A stretch of 64,000 bases of DNA from Alcanivoracaceae bacterium (GTDB lineage: Bacteria; Pseudomonadota; Gammaproteobacteria; Xanthomonadales; Marinicellaceae): the NCBI GenBank assembly GCA_016744455.1, contig JADGEI010000001.1, forward strand, positions 1 through 64,000, written 5' to 3'. The notes beneath the pieces are model-generated. The model was not told the origin of the DNA. It made no database searches and was given only the letters and a program-made list of their open reading frames with translations. The position numbers were made by a program, and so were the translations under genes. This document shows positions 36,428 through 47,391 of this stretch, one piece after another; position 1 is the stretch's first letter, and the number at the start of each line of letters is the position of its first letter.

Positions 36428-36503
36428 AGCTTGCTGGAATTAATGACTAAAAGTCTATGCAAATTATTTTTTAGGATAATTTCAGAGCCACTTAAAAACA
36501 TGT

Positions 36504-38105
36504 TTAAAAGAAATAATCGTTAAGTTCATCTGAAAAATACTGCAAAACATTCTTAACAGGCAAGGGTATTCCTCCGCCATGCGCGCAAAGTGAACCTTGT
36601 TGCAAGGTGTCTAGTAAGTCGTCAAATAATACCCTTTCAATTTTATTTCCATGTTTAATGGCATTGGTGAGAAGTTCTTCGCCACGTTTAGTGCCTAAAC
36701 GACAAGGAAAACATTTGCCGCAGGATTCATAGGCGGCAAATTCAAACAAATGATGTAAATAATCAATCATAGAAAAGTCAGCGGGAATACTGACAACCGA
36801 GGCATGACCAAGTAAAAAACCATGTTCAGTGAATGATTCAAAATCTAAGGATAAACCATTTATTTTTTTGATTGGAATAATACCACCTAAAGGCCCTCCT
36901 ATTTGTAGGGCTTTAAGTTTCTTTCTAAAGCCACCTCCTAACAACTCAAACACTGTTGTTAAAGGCGTTCCCATTTCTACTTCATATATGCCTGGTTTAT
37001 TAAAGCCAGAATCCAGTGAAACCAGTTTCGTGCCAGTGGATTTATCTGTTCCAAGTTGAGAATAATAGTTACCGCCTTTTTGTAAAATGGTGTAGATACT
37101 CGCTAAAGTTTCGACATTGTTCACTACAGTTGGCTGGTTAAATAATCCTTGTTGAGTAGGAAAGGGTGGACGTGTTCGTACCTCTGGTCGTTGGCCCTCT
37201 ATGGAGTTAATCAAAGCTGTTTCTTCACCACAAATATAAGCGCCTTGGGCAGCAATAATTTTGAATTTAAAATTTGCCAATAATGCCAGGTTTTCAATGT
37301 CTTTTATGGCTTGTTGTATAACAGTTATGGCTTTAGGATATTCTGCTCTAATGTAAAGTACACCATAATTTGCATTAACTACATAGGCTGATGCCATTAT
37401 TCCAAATAAAATTAAATAAGGTTGTTGTTCAAGTAAATATCGGTCTGAATAGGCCCCTGCATCACCTTCATCAGCATTGCAAATGATGTATTTTTCTGTT
37501 GCATTTTCATTGGCCGCAGCCTCAAGCTTATAAGCAATTGGAAATCCAGCTCCTCCACGACCACGTAATTGAGATGTTTTTAAATTAGCAAGCACAGTTT
37601 TTTTCCCTGTTGTAATGAGTTGTCGAAAAGCTTGGGTAAAGTTTTCGATTGTTATTGGGGAGCTAGTGAGGAATTTATCACCATTGGAAGCAACACAGTA
37701 GTTGTCGTCAATACGGGTATTGCTCTGAATCACGTCATCAATTTGTTGCTCATCAAGATTTGAATAGTTTTGCCCTTGGTAATGAAAAGCACTATTTTCA
37801 TGGCAGCGTCCAAGACATGTCATGTGTCCAATTTCGTTACTTTCAAAATGATTTAGTAGTTGTTGATTTACTTTGTTCTGCGTTCCTGCACACAAACAAG
37901 CCGAACCATTGCATAAGTAAATTTTCTTGTCTTTGTTTTTATCCTTAAGAAAATCATAAAAGCTCATGGCCCCAGTCACCGATGCATCACCGATTAAGAA
38001 ATCTTTCGCTATTTGTTTTTTATTTACATCTGGTAGAGCAAGGTTTTCAAATAGATTGTTTTTTAATCCTTTTCTAGCTGATAATTCTGATAAATTTTTT
38101 GACAT
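36504..38105 (-). CDS. NuoE-NuoF fusion type formate dehydrogenase beta subunit (FdsB-like)
   Basis: The 533-residue protein joins a thioredoxin-like [2Fe-2S] domain (CNGSACLCAGT and CLGRCHEN, about residues 45-105) to a NuoF-type flavoprotein. The latter has the FMN/NADH motif LRGRGGAGFPIAYK, NADEGDAGAYSDR and the [4Fe-4S] motif CGKCFPCRLGT. This is the layout of beta subunits of NAD-dependent molybdenum or tungsten formate dehydrogenases and of some bidirectional hydrogenases. The divergent fdhD gene 47 bases away favours formate dehydrogenase. The catalytic alpha subunit and a gamma subunit are not adjacent, which is unusual. No other oxidoreductase gene lies in this unit. Confidence 0.82.
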   Translation of the reverse strand: MSKNLSELSARKGLKNNLFENLALPDVNKKQIAKDFLIGDASVTGAMSFYDFLKDKNKDKKIYLCNGSACLCAGTQNKVNQQLLNHFESNEIGHMTCLGRCHENSAFHYQGQNYSNLDEQQIDDVIQSNTRIDDNYCVASNGDKFLTSSPITIENFTQAFRQLITTGKKTVLANLKTSQLRGRGGAGFPIAYKLEAAANENATEKYIICNADEGDAGAYSDRYLLEQQPYLILFGIMASAYVVNANYGVLYIRAEYPKAITVIQQAIKDIENLALLANFKFKIIAAQGAYICGEETALINSIEGQRPEVRTRPPFPTQQGLFNQPTVVNNVETLASIYTILQKGGNYYSQLGTDKSTGTKLVSLDSGFNKPGIYEVEMGTPLTTVFELLGGGFRKKLKALQIGGPLGGIIPIKKINGLSLDFESFTEHGFLLGHASVVSIPADFSMIDYLHHLFEFAAYESCGKCFPCRLGTKRGEELLTNAIKHGNKIERVLFDDLLDTLQQGSLCAHGGGIPLPVKNVLQYFSDELNDYFF

Positions 38106-38152
38106 TCAATTTGAGTAATTTTATGATGGTTAAAATTATACCGTAAACTAAG

Positions 38153-38953
38153 TTGCCAAACAATAAAACTCAAAAATCAATAATAAGCAAATACGCTAAC
38201 CAAGTTGTTAGACAAAGAGATGATTACATTGCTTTAGAAACACCATTGGAAATTCGCTTAGGACATTCGCAAAAAAGTTTCCAAACCTTGGCAATTACAA
38301 TGTGTAGCCCAGAAGCTGTTGATGATTTAGTTTATGGCTATTTATTTACTGAGAGTATTATTCAACAATCGAATGATATTGTCTCTATAAACACTTTCAA
38401 TAATGAACTGGGTTTAATTGCTGAAGTACACTTAAAACCTGCAATAGCATTCGAAAAATTTCTTAACAAAAGACACGGTATGGTGCATGCCAGTTGTGGT
38501 GTTTGTGGAAAAACAGACTTTGATGAATTGTTAACCTATACTTATCCTACTATTAAAGAAACCAAAATCAATGCAAGTGTAATTCAATCACTGCCAAGTA
38601 AGTTGAATAAAATGCAAAAAGCTTTCAATAAAACGGGTGGTCTACATGCCAGTGCTTTGTTTAATAGTCAAGGTGAATTAGTGTTACTAAAGGAGGATAT
38701 TGGTCGTCATAATGCCTTGGATAAACTTATTGGTTCTGCTATACAAGACGGTTTGATACCTCTCAATGGTTATATAGTTCTGCTAAGTGGTAGAGTGTCA
38801 TTTGAACTAGTACACAAAACCTTAATGGCAGGAGCTTCAACGTTAGCAGCTATTGGTGCCCCTTCATCGTTAAGCATAGAAATCGCTAAGCTTAATAATA
38901 TGAATCTTGTTGGTTTTGTTAAAGCTAATGAGTTAAATTCGTATTGTAGCTAA
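38153..38953 (+). CDS. fdhD: Formate dehydrogenase accessory sulfurtransferase FdhD
   Basis: A 266-residue FdhD, which moves sulfur from the cysteine desulfurase to the molybdenum cofactor before it enters formate dehydrogenase. The essential cysteine pair is C115-x2-C118 in ASCGVCGK. The motifs GGLHASALF and EDIGRHNALDKLIG are diagnostic. The frame opens with TTG at 38153; the first internal ATG (about codon 50) would delete conserved residues such as ETPLEIRLG, so the TTG start is likely. It is divergent from the FdsB-like gene, and the two promoters must share 47 bases. Confidence 0.93.
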   Translation: MPNNKTQKSIISKYANQVVRQRDDYIALETPLEIRLGHSQKSFQTLAITMCSPEAVDDLVYGYLFTESIIQQSNDIVSINTFNNELGLIAEVHLKPAIAFEKFLNKRHGMVHASCGVCGKTDFDELLTYTYPTIKETKINASVIQSLPSKLNKMQKAFNKTGGLHASALFNSQGELVLLKEDIGRHNALDKLIGSAIQDGLIPLNGYIVLLSGRVSFELVHKTLMAGASTLAAIGAPSSLSIEIAKLNNMNLVGFVKANELNSYCS

Positions 38954-38980
38954 CAAAAGCGTATGAATGGGGATTAACAA

Positions 38981-39250
38981 ATGAAATATAAATCTGGTGA
39001 AAAAATCAAATTAGGTGATAGGATTGTTTTTGATAAAAGCACAAAACCCGGCATTGTTCATGCAATTGTTGAAACAAAAGAAGAGAAACAACAATGGTGT
39101 GTAGAGGAAAATGGGTTGTTGGTTGAGTCGAAACCATTAGGGTTGATTTTTTTACCGAATAACAAACTCGATCCTGTAATTTTAGTCTCACGAATGCCAT
39201 CACTTATTGAAATAAAGAATTTCTTAAAAGAAAAGGCTAATAGTTCTTAA
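38981..39250 (+). CDS. Small protein of unknown function, 89 residues
   Basis: I do not recognise this protein. It is soluble, has no signal peptide, and reads as a beta-rich small domain: GDRIVFDKSTKPGIVHAIVETKEEK, then QWCVEENGLLVES and PLGLIFLPNNKLDPVILVSR, then a C-terminal helix. A GGGGA ribosome site precedes the ATG, and it follows fdhD by 27 bases on the same strand, so cotranscription is likely. The frame has the same codon preferences as its neighbours. A molybdenum or formate link is suggested only by position. Confidence 0.6.
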   Translation: MKYKSGEKIKLGDRIVFDKSTKPGIVHAIVETKEEKQQWCVEENGLLVESKPLGLIFLPNNKLDPVILVSRMPSLIEIKNFLKEKANSS

Positions 39251-39336
39251 AGTACAACAATTTGCATCAAATGTACTAACAATTCAATTTATTTTGTCAC
39301 TATAATAGAACTGTCCTATTAATATTTGGTATTGCT

Positions 39337-39852
39337 ATGAAGCTAGTTTTGTTAACCCTGTCTCTCATGTTGGCCTCGTGCGCAAGTACAAACAGTCAGC
39401 CCAAAATCCAGAATAAAATAATTTCAGAAAAATCATTAATCGTCATTGAAACAAGTATTGGCAATGATGTTGCTTATATTCATACAGGTGATGATAAAGA
39501 AATATTTTGTTCATCAAGTGGTAATGACTTCGCTATAAACCAATCCAGTGGATTTTCACTTTCAGCAAAAGAAGCATCAACCAGTGTGGGTATCGGAAAA
39601 AATTCCTCATCTGGTATTGTTGAACTTGGTGGTATAAACTCTGGTGTTTTACTTTCTCGTGAAGTGATGTACCGAACCTGTGAGTTTATGGCAAACTTAA
39701 AGGCTATAAATGGACTAACACCAGAAGTTGCAAAACAGTTATATCAGAAGGCCTTGGACGCAGTTTTAAAAATATCAACTGATTATCAAGGCAGTACTGA
39801 AACTGGAAGCTCATCTGAAACAGTAACATCAACTGCCCCAGTAGAGAATTAA
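39337..39852 (+). CDS. Lipoprotein of unknown function
   Basis: The 171-residue protein starts with a lipoprotein signal and lipobox LMLASC, so it should be acylated at C15 and sit in the membrane. The mature part is serine- and glycine-rich (SSSGNDFAINQSSGFSL), followed by a helical region and a low-complexity tail ending in a T/S-rich stretch. A TATAAT box at 39301-39306 gives a plausible promoter with a short leader. The hexaheme cytochrome gene follows after 55 bases on the same strand, suggesting a functional pair. No known family recognised. Confidence 0.72.
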   Translation: MKLVLLTLSLMLASCASTNSQPKIQNKIISEKSLIVIETSIGNDVAYIHTGDDKEIFCSSSGNDFAINQSSGFSLSAKEASTSVGIGKNSSSGIVELGGINSGVLLSREVMYRTCEFMANLKAINGLTPEVAKQLYQKALDAVLKISTDYQGSTETGSSSETVTSTAPVEN

Positions 39853-39907
39853 TCCCACTAATCAAATTTATCCACAAAACCACTAAATCCTAATCAAGGA
39901 GAATCAC

Positions 39908-42900
39908 ATGTCTTATAAAATATATCTAGTAATATTAGTCTTGATCATAAGTCTAAATGTTAAATCTCAATTACCCGACAACCCGAATGACTGGGTCTGT
40001 GCAGAGCAAGAGTATACGGAGCAACAATTGCAAGCCATGTCTAAAAAATGGTGTGATGCTAATTTAAAAGAATTAGATACCGATTGGCGTCAGAGTACTG
40101 ATTTACCGATGGAACCAGGACAGGTAACTGATCTAAGTGTAAAAAACAAGTATGATGTTTTGTTGAGAAAATTTTTAAATGGTAAAACATATCAAAAATG
40201 GTCACATGATAAAGAATGGCGTCTTACTGGCCCCTATGTGGGGAAAATTGGTTCAGGTAAAAGTTATGGTGTGCACCCTGGTGTGAGAATATATTATTCA
40301 CCTGAAGTAGTGCAATGGATGTGTAAAGATAGAAGTCAACCTATTGGCAAAGGAGCATTGATAATCAAAGAAATGCATGATATTGATAGTAAACTAAATG
40401 TAAAAATAAATAAAAATAATTGCATGAGTATTCCTGGTATGGAAGATTTGCAACCCACTTCTTGGACGGTAATGGTGAAATCTAATCAATCTCACGATGG
40501 ATGGTATTGGGCAAATCCAACACCATCGGGAGGAAATCCTCCGATCGTAGATAAATCTGGATTTATGTTAACTAGTGATGTTCCCACAAATCCTGTTGTC
40601 CGTAATAATGATTGGTATCCTACGGGCTATTTATTTGGTCAGAACTTAGAGAATGGGCATAAAAAGATTTCCAATACCGTTTACCCTTATAGCTTGTTTG
40701 GTGCAGCTTGTATCAACTGCCATGCATCAGCGGCTGATGAATTGACTTATTCTTCTTTGGCTAATATCGTAAGCTCTGGGCTTCAGTACAAACAATTTTT
40801 GAAGCCAAGTATTACAAAAGAAGAAATTCGCTTAGGTTTGGAAGACGGTTTACATTCACCTTCTATAGATCTATTACAAAGTAAAAAAACAACACCTGTT
40901 TATGATTCACCTTTTTCTGAGCCGTTGGCATTAGCCAGTGAAACTTTTAAAACATATTTTGGAGATCTTGGAGTTAATCAATATACAGAAGCATGGAATT
41001 TAAGGTTGCCAGCAGAAACATTTGATCACCATATATCGGCTAAAGATGGGCCTGATCAATACCTAACATCAGATCAGTGTATCAATTGTCATGATGCCAC
41101 TTATGCAAATGCTGCGGATGCCAATATGACTATTAATAAAACGGGTACAGATTTAAGAATCAATGTTTCACCCTATGCTGAGTGGCGTGCGTCACCCATG
41201 GGTTTAGCTGGGCGTGATCCGATCTTTTTTTCTCAGCTACAAAGTGAAACAAATAACTTATCCGATATGAAAGAATGTATTGAGAATACCTGCTTACATT
41301 GTCATGGTGTAATGGGCGAAAGACAGCAATCAATTGATCACCCACAGACGGAAGATAATTGCAAAGACATATTTGCCATCACTCCACCTGAAGGGGTCCC
41401 TTTTGGTAAGCCATTTGCAAAAGATACAGTGACAAAATGGCAAAATGTTCCAAATAATCATGATGCAAAATATGGTGCATTAGCACGAGATGGAATTTCC
41501 TGCATGGTTTGTCATCAGATGAGTGATACAGCATTTGGGGAAGAAAATGGGTATACAGGTAACTTTGTTACCAATAAACCAGGAACAATGATTGGCCCAT
41601 ATGCGGATGATGAAATTATTACAAACCCTATGCAAAATGCTTTGGGAATAACGCCGAAATTTGGCGCACAACTTACCAGTTCAGAAATGTGTGGAACTTG
41701 TCATAATATCCTTTTACCAACCTATAAGAATGATGGCACCCTGCATAAAGAAAAAGCACCAAATGGCCAAATAATAGCTGCGACTTATGAGCAAACGACA
41801 CACTTAGAATGGTTAAATAGTGATTTTTCAAAGCCTGGTTTATTCACCAGCTGTATTGATTGTCATATGCCTAGCAAATATCAAGTTGGTGATACCGACA
41901 ACCCATTAAAAGACATTAAAATTGCCAATATAGAAAGCAATAAATTTGCTCCAACTACACACCGTTTGCCGGATGAAGATATTACCCTGACTCCGCGATC
42001 ACAAGGTTCTTATGGTAGACATTCATTGCATGGTTTAAATTTGTTTTTGAATGAAATGTTCCAACAGTTTCCAATGATTTTAGGGCTAAGGCAACTCGAT
42101 TACATGACTAAGTCCGATGTTCAGCCGCCACTAATTACTGGCAATGAATCTATGGTAGAGATGGCAACGAATGAAACCGCAAATGTTGTTATTAATTCTG
42201 TTGAAACTGAAGGCAATCAACTAGATGTCAATGTCTCTATCACTAATAAAACAGGGCATTTTTTGCCATCAGGTGTGGCGTTTAGGCGAGTGTTTTTAGA
42301 ATTAATTGTCAAAGATATAAATGGCAATGAAATGTGGGCATCAGGTAAAACTAATGAATTAGGTGTTATTTTAAATGGATTAAGTAATAACCCATTAACT
42401 AGTGAAAAAGGTGGTAAGGGGAATACTACTTTTCAGCCCCATTACCAAATTATTAATAGACAAGATCAGGTGCAAATTTATCAAGAACTGTACTACGATT
42501 CTCAGGGCCACTTAACCACTTCATTTTTACGCCGTGTAGAAGAAATAAAAGATAATCGGCTTCGCGGGAAAGGGTTTGACCCGAAATTTTACCTTGATAA
42601 TAAATCACCTTATATACAAATGTTAGGGAAATTAGTCGGAAATGTTGCCAATGATGCACATTATTTTAATCCAAAATTAACGGGTTCGGATGTCATTGAT
42701 TATCAGATTACTCTTGATAATAGCCAAATAAAACAGGTGGGTTCAATTTCAGTTAAGCTTTATAGCCAATCGATCCCACCTTCCTACTTACAAGATAGAT
42801 TCAGTGATGCATCTGTTGGCCCTAGTGAAAAAGATGATATTCAACGATTGTTTTATTTAACAAGTCATTTAAATACATCAACAGCAAAACCAGGTAAGAA

Positions 42901-42976
42901 AAATCCGATTGAGAATTGGAAAGTGTATTTAACTGGTGATTGCAAAACTTCACAGGGCAAGGATTGTATGAATTAG
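39908..42976 (+). CDS. Large exported hexaheme cytochrome c, function unknown
   Basis: The 1022-residue protein has a signal peptide ending near residue 21 and six heme c sites CxxCH. They are CINCH (about 268), CINCH (391), CLHCH (462), CMVCH (532), CGTCH (595) and CIDCH (649). The hemes occupy the middle third. About 265 residues before the first heme and 370 after the last carry no heme; the latter contains a beta-rich region beginning near NVVINSVETEGNQLDVNVSITNKTGH. An AAGGAG ribosome site precedes the ATG. I cannot assign it to a named multiheme enzyme such as a nitrite reductase, tetrathionate reductase or outer-membrane conduit. It probably exchanges electrons in the periplasm or at the surface. 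Confidence 0.82.
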   Translation: MSYKIYLVILVLIISLNVKSQLPDNPNDWVCAEQEYTEQQLQAMSKKWCDANLKELDTDWRQSTDLPMEPGQVTDLSVKNKYDVLLRKFLNGKTYQKWSHDKEWRLTGPYVGKIGSGKSYGVHPGVRIYYSPEVVQWMCKDRSQPIGKGALIIKEMHDIDSKLNVKINKNNCMSIPGMEDLQPTSWTVMVKSNQSHDGWYWANPTPSGGNPPIVDKSGFMLTSDVPTNPVVRNNDWYPTGYLFGQNLENGHKKISNTVYPYSLFGAACINCHASAADELTYSSLANIVSSGLQYKQFLKPSITKEEIRLGLEDGLHSPSIDLLQSKKTTPVYDSPFSEPLALASETFKTYFGDLGVNQYTEAWNLRLPAETFDHHISAKDGPDQYLTSDQCINCHDATYANAADANMTINKTGTDLRINVSPYAEWRASPMGLAGRDPIFFSQLQSETNNLSDMKECIENTCLHCHGVMGERQQSIDHPQTEDNCKDIFAITPPEGVPFGKPFAKDTVTKWQNVPNNHDAKYGALARDGISCMVCHQMSDTAFGEENGYTGNFVTNKPGTMIGPYADDEIITNPMQNALGITPKFGAQLTSSEMCGTCHNILLPTYKNDGTLHKEKAPNGQIIAATYEQTTHLEWLNSDFSKPGLFTSCIDCHMPSKYQVGDTDNPLKDIKIANIESNKFAPTTHRLPDEDITLTPRSQGSYGRHSLHGLNLFLNEMFQQFPMILGLRQLDYMTKSDVQPPLITGNESMVEMATNETANVVINSVETEGNQLDVNVSITNKTGHFLPSGVAFRRVFLELIVKDINGNEMWASGKTNELGVILNGLSNNPLTSEKGGKGNTTFQPHYQIINRQDQVQIYQELYYDSQGHLTTSFLRRVEEIKDNRLRGKGFDPKFYLDNKSPYIQMLGKLVGNVANDAHYFNPKLTGSDVIDYQITLDNSQIKQVGSISVKLYSQSIPPSYLQDRFSDASVGPSEKDDIQRLFYLTSHLNTSTAKPGKKNPIENWKVYLTGDCKTSQGKDCMN

Positions 42977-43068
42977 GGAGAAATAAAATTAGGCAGGTTA
43001 GTTCTATTTTGTTGTAAACGAAGTTTCCCTCATTAGAAATTTTAATAACTTTGGTAATGAATTTTCGG

Positions 43069-43089
43069 TATTATACCGCCGGGTTAATT
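43069..43089. repeat. Dispersed repeat copy 3 (TATTATACCG...GGTTAAT)
   Basis: TATTATACCGCCGGGTTAATT resembles 3363-3383 and 7452-7472. It lies between the convergent cytochrome and dihydropyrimidinase genes. Confidence 0.4.
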
Positions 43090-43153
43090 TGTGGGTAAGT
43101 ATCGTGGATAATACGCATAAATTGTGAGCTATATTTCAGTTCATTTCATTTTA

Positions 43154-44656
<1,503 letters not shown>

Positions 44657-44766
44657 TTATCAAGATTATGTAAGAAAATATTTGTGCTTCTAACCTGTAG
44701 ATTGTTACTGTTATAAATGCATAAAAATGCTATAATCTTGATGACTTTTATTTAGTAGTTTTTAGT

Positions 44767-45759
44767 ATGAGAAACGTCGTTTCAAAACAAAATATCCCCT
44801 TAATATTTTTAATGATTATTTCATTGTTTTGGTCGTATTTTTATACAAGTTCGAACTGGTTTAATGATTATGGGGCAGATAAACATGAGTGGTGGTTGCT
44901 TATTGATGTCTTTGTGACTATTCCATTGGTGTGTTATTTTTGTTTAAAGGATGATATTAAACAAACCATTATCAAGTCAATTGTCTATATGGGAATTTTG
45001 ATTTTGTTAGGAAGTTTTATAATTCCTGTGGAGTATAAAGACTTTTGGCTTCACTTGGAAACCCTAAGATATGTCATCATTGTGCTATTTATTATATTTG
45101 AATTGTTTATTATTTCTAGTGTTGTTTATGCAATTCGATTTGCTTACCGTAATAACAAAGACCCGGATCTTGCAATTAGTGAGCCTCTAGAAAAACACTT
45201 TGGAAAATCAATAGCGACTAACTTGATGCAAATTGATTTAAGATTATGGTCATTTGTACTCTTTCCAAAAAAAATCATACATGACCATTATTACGGTGAT
45301 GTATATTTTTATTGTCACTTAAAAGATGGCGCTCAGAGCTTTTTACAAGGTTTTATTTTTTTAACTATTTTTGAAATGCCAATGTTGCATATAGTGTTGC
45401 ATTTTATTTGGTCACCAATGGCAGCCAATGTAATTACGGCTATTACGATATTCAGTTTAGCTTATTTAATTGCCCAATATCGAGCTATTGAAAAGCGCCC
45501 GATTTCACTTAGCAATGAACAATTAATCGTAAGATATGCATTAAGTAATCCAGTATTTATAGACTTTGATCAAATTATTGAAGTTGAGTACAATAAGGAC
45601 ATTATTCGTCGTAAAAAAGGTGTAAGAAGGTTTAATATTGTCGGTGTCCCTAATGTAAAAATCTTATTGAAAGCCTCTGACGCAGTACCATTTCAACAAA
45701 TCTACATTGGCGTTAACTCTCCTAGTCAATTTGTTTCACAACTAAGGCTTTGTTTATGA
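44767..45759 (+). CDS. Polytopic membrane protein, function unknown
   Basis: The 330-residue protein has several hydrophobic helices in its first 130 residues and two more around residues 205-245. Between them lies a soluble stretch (NKDPDLAISEPLEKHFGKS...). The C-terminal 80 residues look like a PH-type beta domain (ISLSNEQLIVRYALSNPVFIDFDQIIEVEYN). I do not recognise a named family. The stop overlaps the start of the YitT-type gene (ATGA), so the two are probably made together. A membrane-support or signalling role is speculative. Confidence 0.68.
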   Translation: MRNVVSKQNIPLIFLMIISLFWSYFYTSSNWFNDYGADKHEWWLLIDVFVTIPLVCYFCLKDDIKQTIIKSIVYMGILILLGSFIIPVEYKDFWLHLETLRYVIIVLFIIFELFIISSVVYAIRFAYRNNKDPDLAISEPLEKHFGKSIATNLMQIDLRLWSFVLFPKKIIHDHYYGDVYFYCHLKDGAQSFLQGFIFLTIFEMPMLHIVLHFIWSPMAANVITAITIFSLAYLIAQYRAIEKRPISLSNEQLIVRYALSNPVFIDFDQIIEVEYNKDIIRRKKGVRRFNIVGVPNVKILLKASDAVPFQQIYIGVNSPSQFVSQLRLCL

Positions 45760-46598
45760 ATAAATCAGAAATTAATAATATTATTTTAATTACTTTTGGC
45801 TCCACATTTTTAGCAGCGGGCGTAGTTTTTTTCCTTTATCCAGCAAAAATTATTACAGGTGGAACCCCAGGTCTAGGCTTGTTGACGCATTATTTAACTG
45901 GTATTTCTATAGGAAAAGCCATGTTGTTGATTAATATTCCTTTGTTACTTATTGGCAAGAAATATTTAACCAATGGATTTGCTCTGCGTACAATCTATTC
46001 TATGGTTGCAACCTCGGTTATTGTCGATTTATTAATATATTACATTGAATTTCCAGCAATTCAGAGTCTTTTGTTATCAACACTCTATGGTGGTGTGTGT
46101 GTAGGAGTCGGCATAGGTTTAGTATTAAAGGCGAATGCATCAGCTGGAGGAACTACGATAATAGCACGTATTATTGCAAGTAAAACACAGCTTAAACCTG
46201 GTTCAGTCATCATGATTTTGGATGCTTGTATTATAATCTCTGTTGGCGTTATATTTAAGAATTTCGAAGGCGTTTTATGGAGTATTATTACTATTTATAC
46301 TTCAGCTATTGTCATTGATAAAATTGTGACTGGTGGTGTCTCTGAAAAATTAGTCAATATTGTTTCAGATAAAGCTAACGAAATCTCTCATGCTATTCGT
46401 ACTGAATTTAATCGTGATGGGACTATACTAACCGGTCAAAATTTATCAAGAAGATACGATAAATCGATTATTTTTGTGGTGATTAATGTGAGACGAGTAA
46501 TTCCTATAAGGCAATTAGTCTTATCAATTGATAAAGATGCCTTAATCATTGTTATGGAAGCTTCTGAAATGACAGGAACAAGTCGGAGGTATGATTAA
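45756..46598 (+). CDS. YitT-family membrane protein with DUF2179 domain
   Basis: The likely start is the ATG at 45756, two codons after a TTG, giving 280 residues. Six hydrophobic helices precede a C-terminal cytosolic domain (about residues 200-280). The motifs GGTPGLGLLTHY and NASAGGTTIIARII match the YitT/YqfU family of membrane proteins whose function is not established. Its start overlaps the preceding membrane protein gene. Its stop overlaps by 4 bases the stop region of the convergent YjjG gene. Confidence 0.82.
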   Translation: MNKSEINNIILITFGSTFLAAGVVFFLYPAKIITGGTPGLGLLTHYLTGISIGKAMLLINIPLLLIGKKYLTNGFALRTIYSMVATSVIVDLLIYYIEFPAIQSLLLSTLYGGVCVGVGIGLVLKANASAGGTTIIARIIASKTQLKPGSVIMILDACIIISVGVIFKNFEGVLWSIITIYTSAIVIDKIVTGGVSEKLVNIVSDKANEISHAIRTEFNRDGTILTGQNLSRRYDKSIIFVVINVRRVIPIRQLVLSIDKDALIIVMEASEMTGTSRRYD

Positions 46599-47284
46599 CT
46601 GATGAACCTCATCAAATCATGTACTTCATAAGTGGCATTATGAGGAACATTATCCTTATTAGGGTTGTACCAAACAGTATCAATGCCATAATTACTCCCA
46701 CCTTGTATATCTGACCCTAAACTATCGCCAATCATCAAAACATGATTTTTTTCGGGTTGTTTCATTAATCTAAAAGCGTGATCAAAAATTTCTTTAGATG
46801 GTTTGGAATGTTTGATTTCTTCTGAGATAATTATGTGTTTGAAATGATGTGAAAGCGGTGAAGCTGCAAACCTCGGCTTTTGAACCATAGTCATTCCATT
46901 AGTCATTAACAAAAGTTGATGATTTTGTGCGAGAGTCTCTATCACAGACAGTGCATTATCCAATAATTGGCCATTTTGAGATAGGTTAAACAAATAATCT
47001 TCTGCAAAGAGGGTTATATTTCTGTCTACTTTAAGTATTTTAAATAATTGTTGTGTACGTGTATATTTAATTTCTTCTTGCGATTTGATTTCACCTGTTT
47101 CTAATTGCTTCCATAACCTATGATTAATAATATGGTAAATACCAATAATTGAATCATGTTGATAAGGGATTTCAAAATCATCTAGTGTTTTTAACAAGGC
47201 TATTTTTTCTGCTTTGTTGTAATCAAATAGTGTGTTGTCAGCATCAAATATAAGCCAAGAATATTTTTCAACATGTTTATGCAA
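46595..47284 (-). CDS. yjjG: YjjG-type HAD nucleotidase
   Basis: The 229-residue HAD-superfamily phosphatase has motif I IFDADNTLFDY, motif II LLMTNG, the lysine in HSKPSKEIFDHA and motif IV MIGDSLGSDIQGG. Together with its length this matches YjjG, a 5'-nucleotidase that removes phosphate from pyrimidine nucleotides, including non-canonical ones, as a house-cleaning step. The DADNT variant of motif I is typical of YjjG. It is transcribed alone, and its 3' end overlaps the YitT-type gene by 4 bases. Confidence 0.9.
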   Translation of the reverse strand: MHKHVEKYSWLIFDADNTLFDYNKAEKIALLKTLDDFEIPYQHDSIIGIYHIINHRLWKQLETGEIKSQEEIKYTRTQQLFKILKVDRNITLFAEDYLFNLSQNGQLLDNALSVIETLAQNHQLLLMTNGMTMVQKPRFAASPLSHHFKHIIISEEIKHSKPSKEIFDHAFRLMKQPEKNHVLMIGDSLGSDIQGGSNYGIDTVWYNPNKDNVPHNATYEVHDLMRFIS

Positions 47285-47391
47285 AGGATCTTAATAATTA
47301 GAAATAAAGTACATTATACTCAATTATTTGTATAATAGCGCCATTATGGTATTCATCTAATTTAAAATATTTTAGTCACTTGAAAAACACG

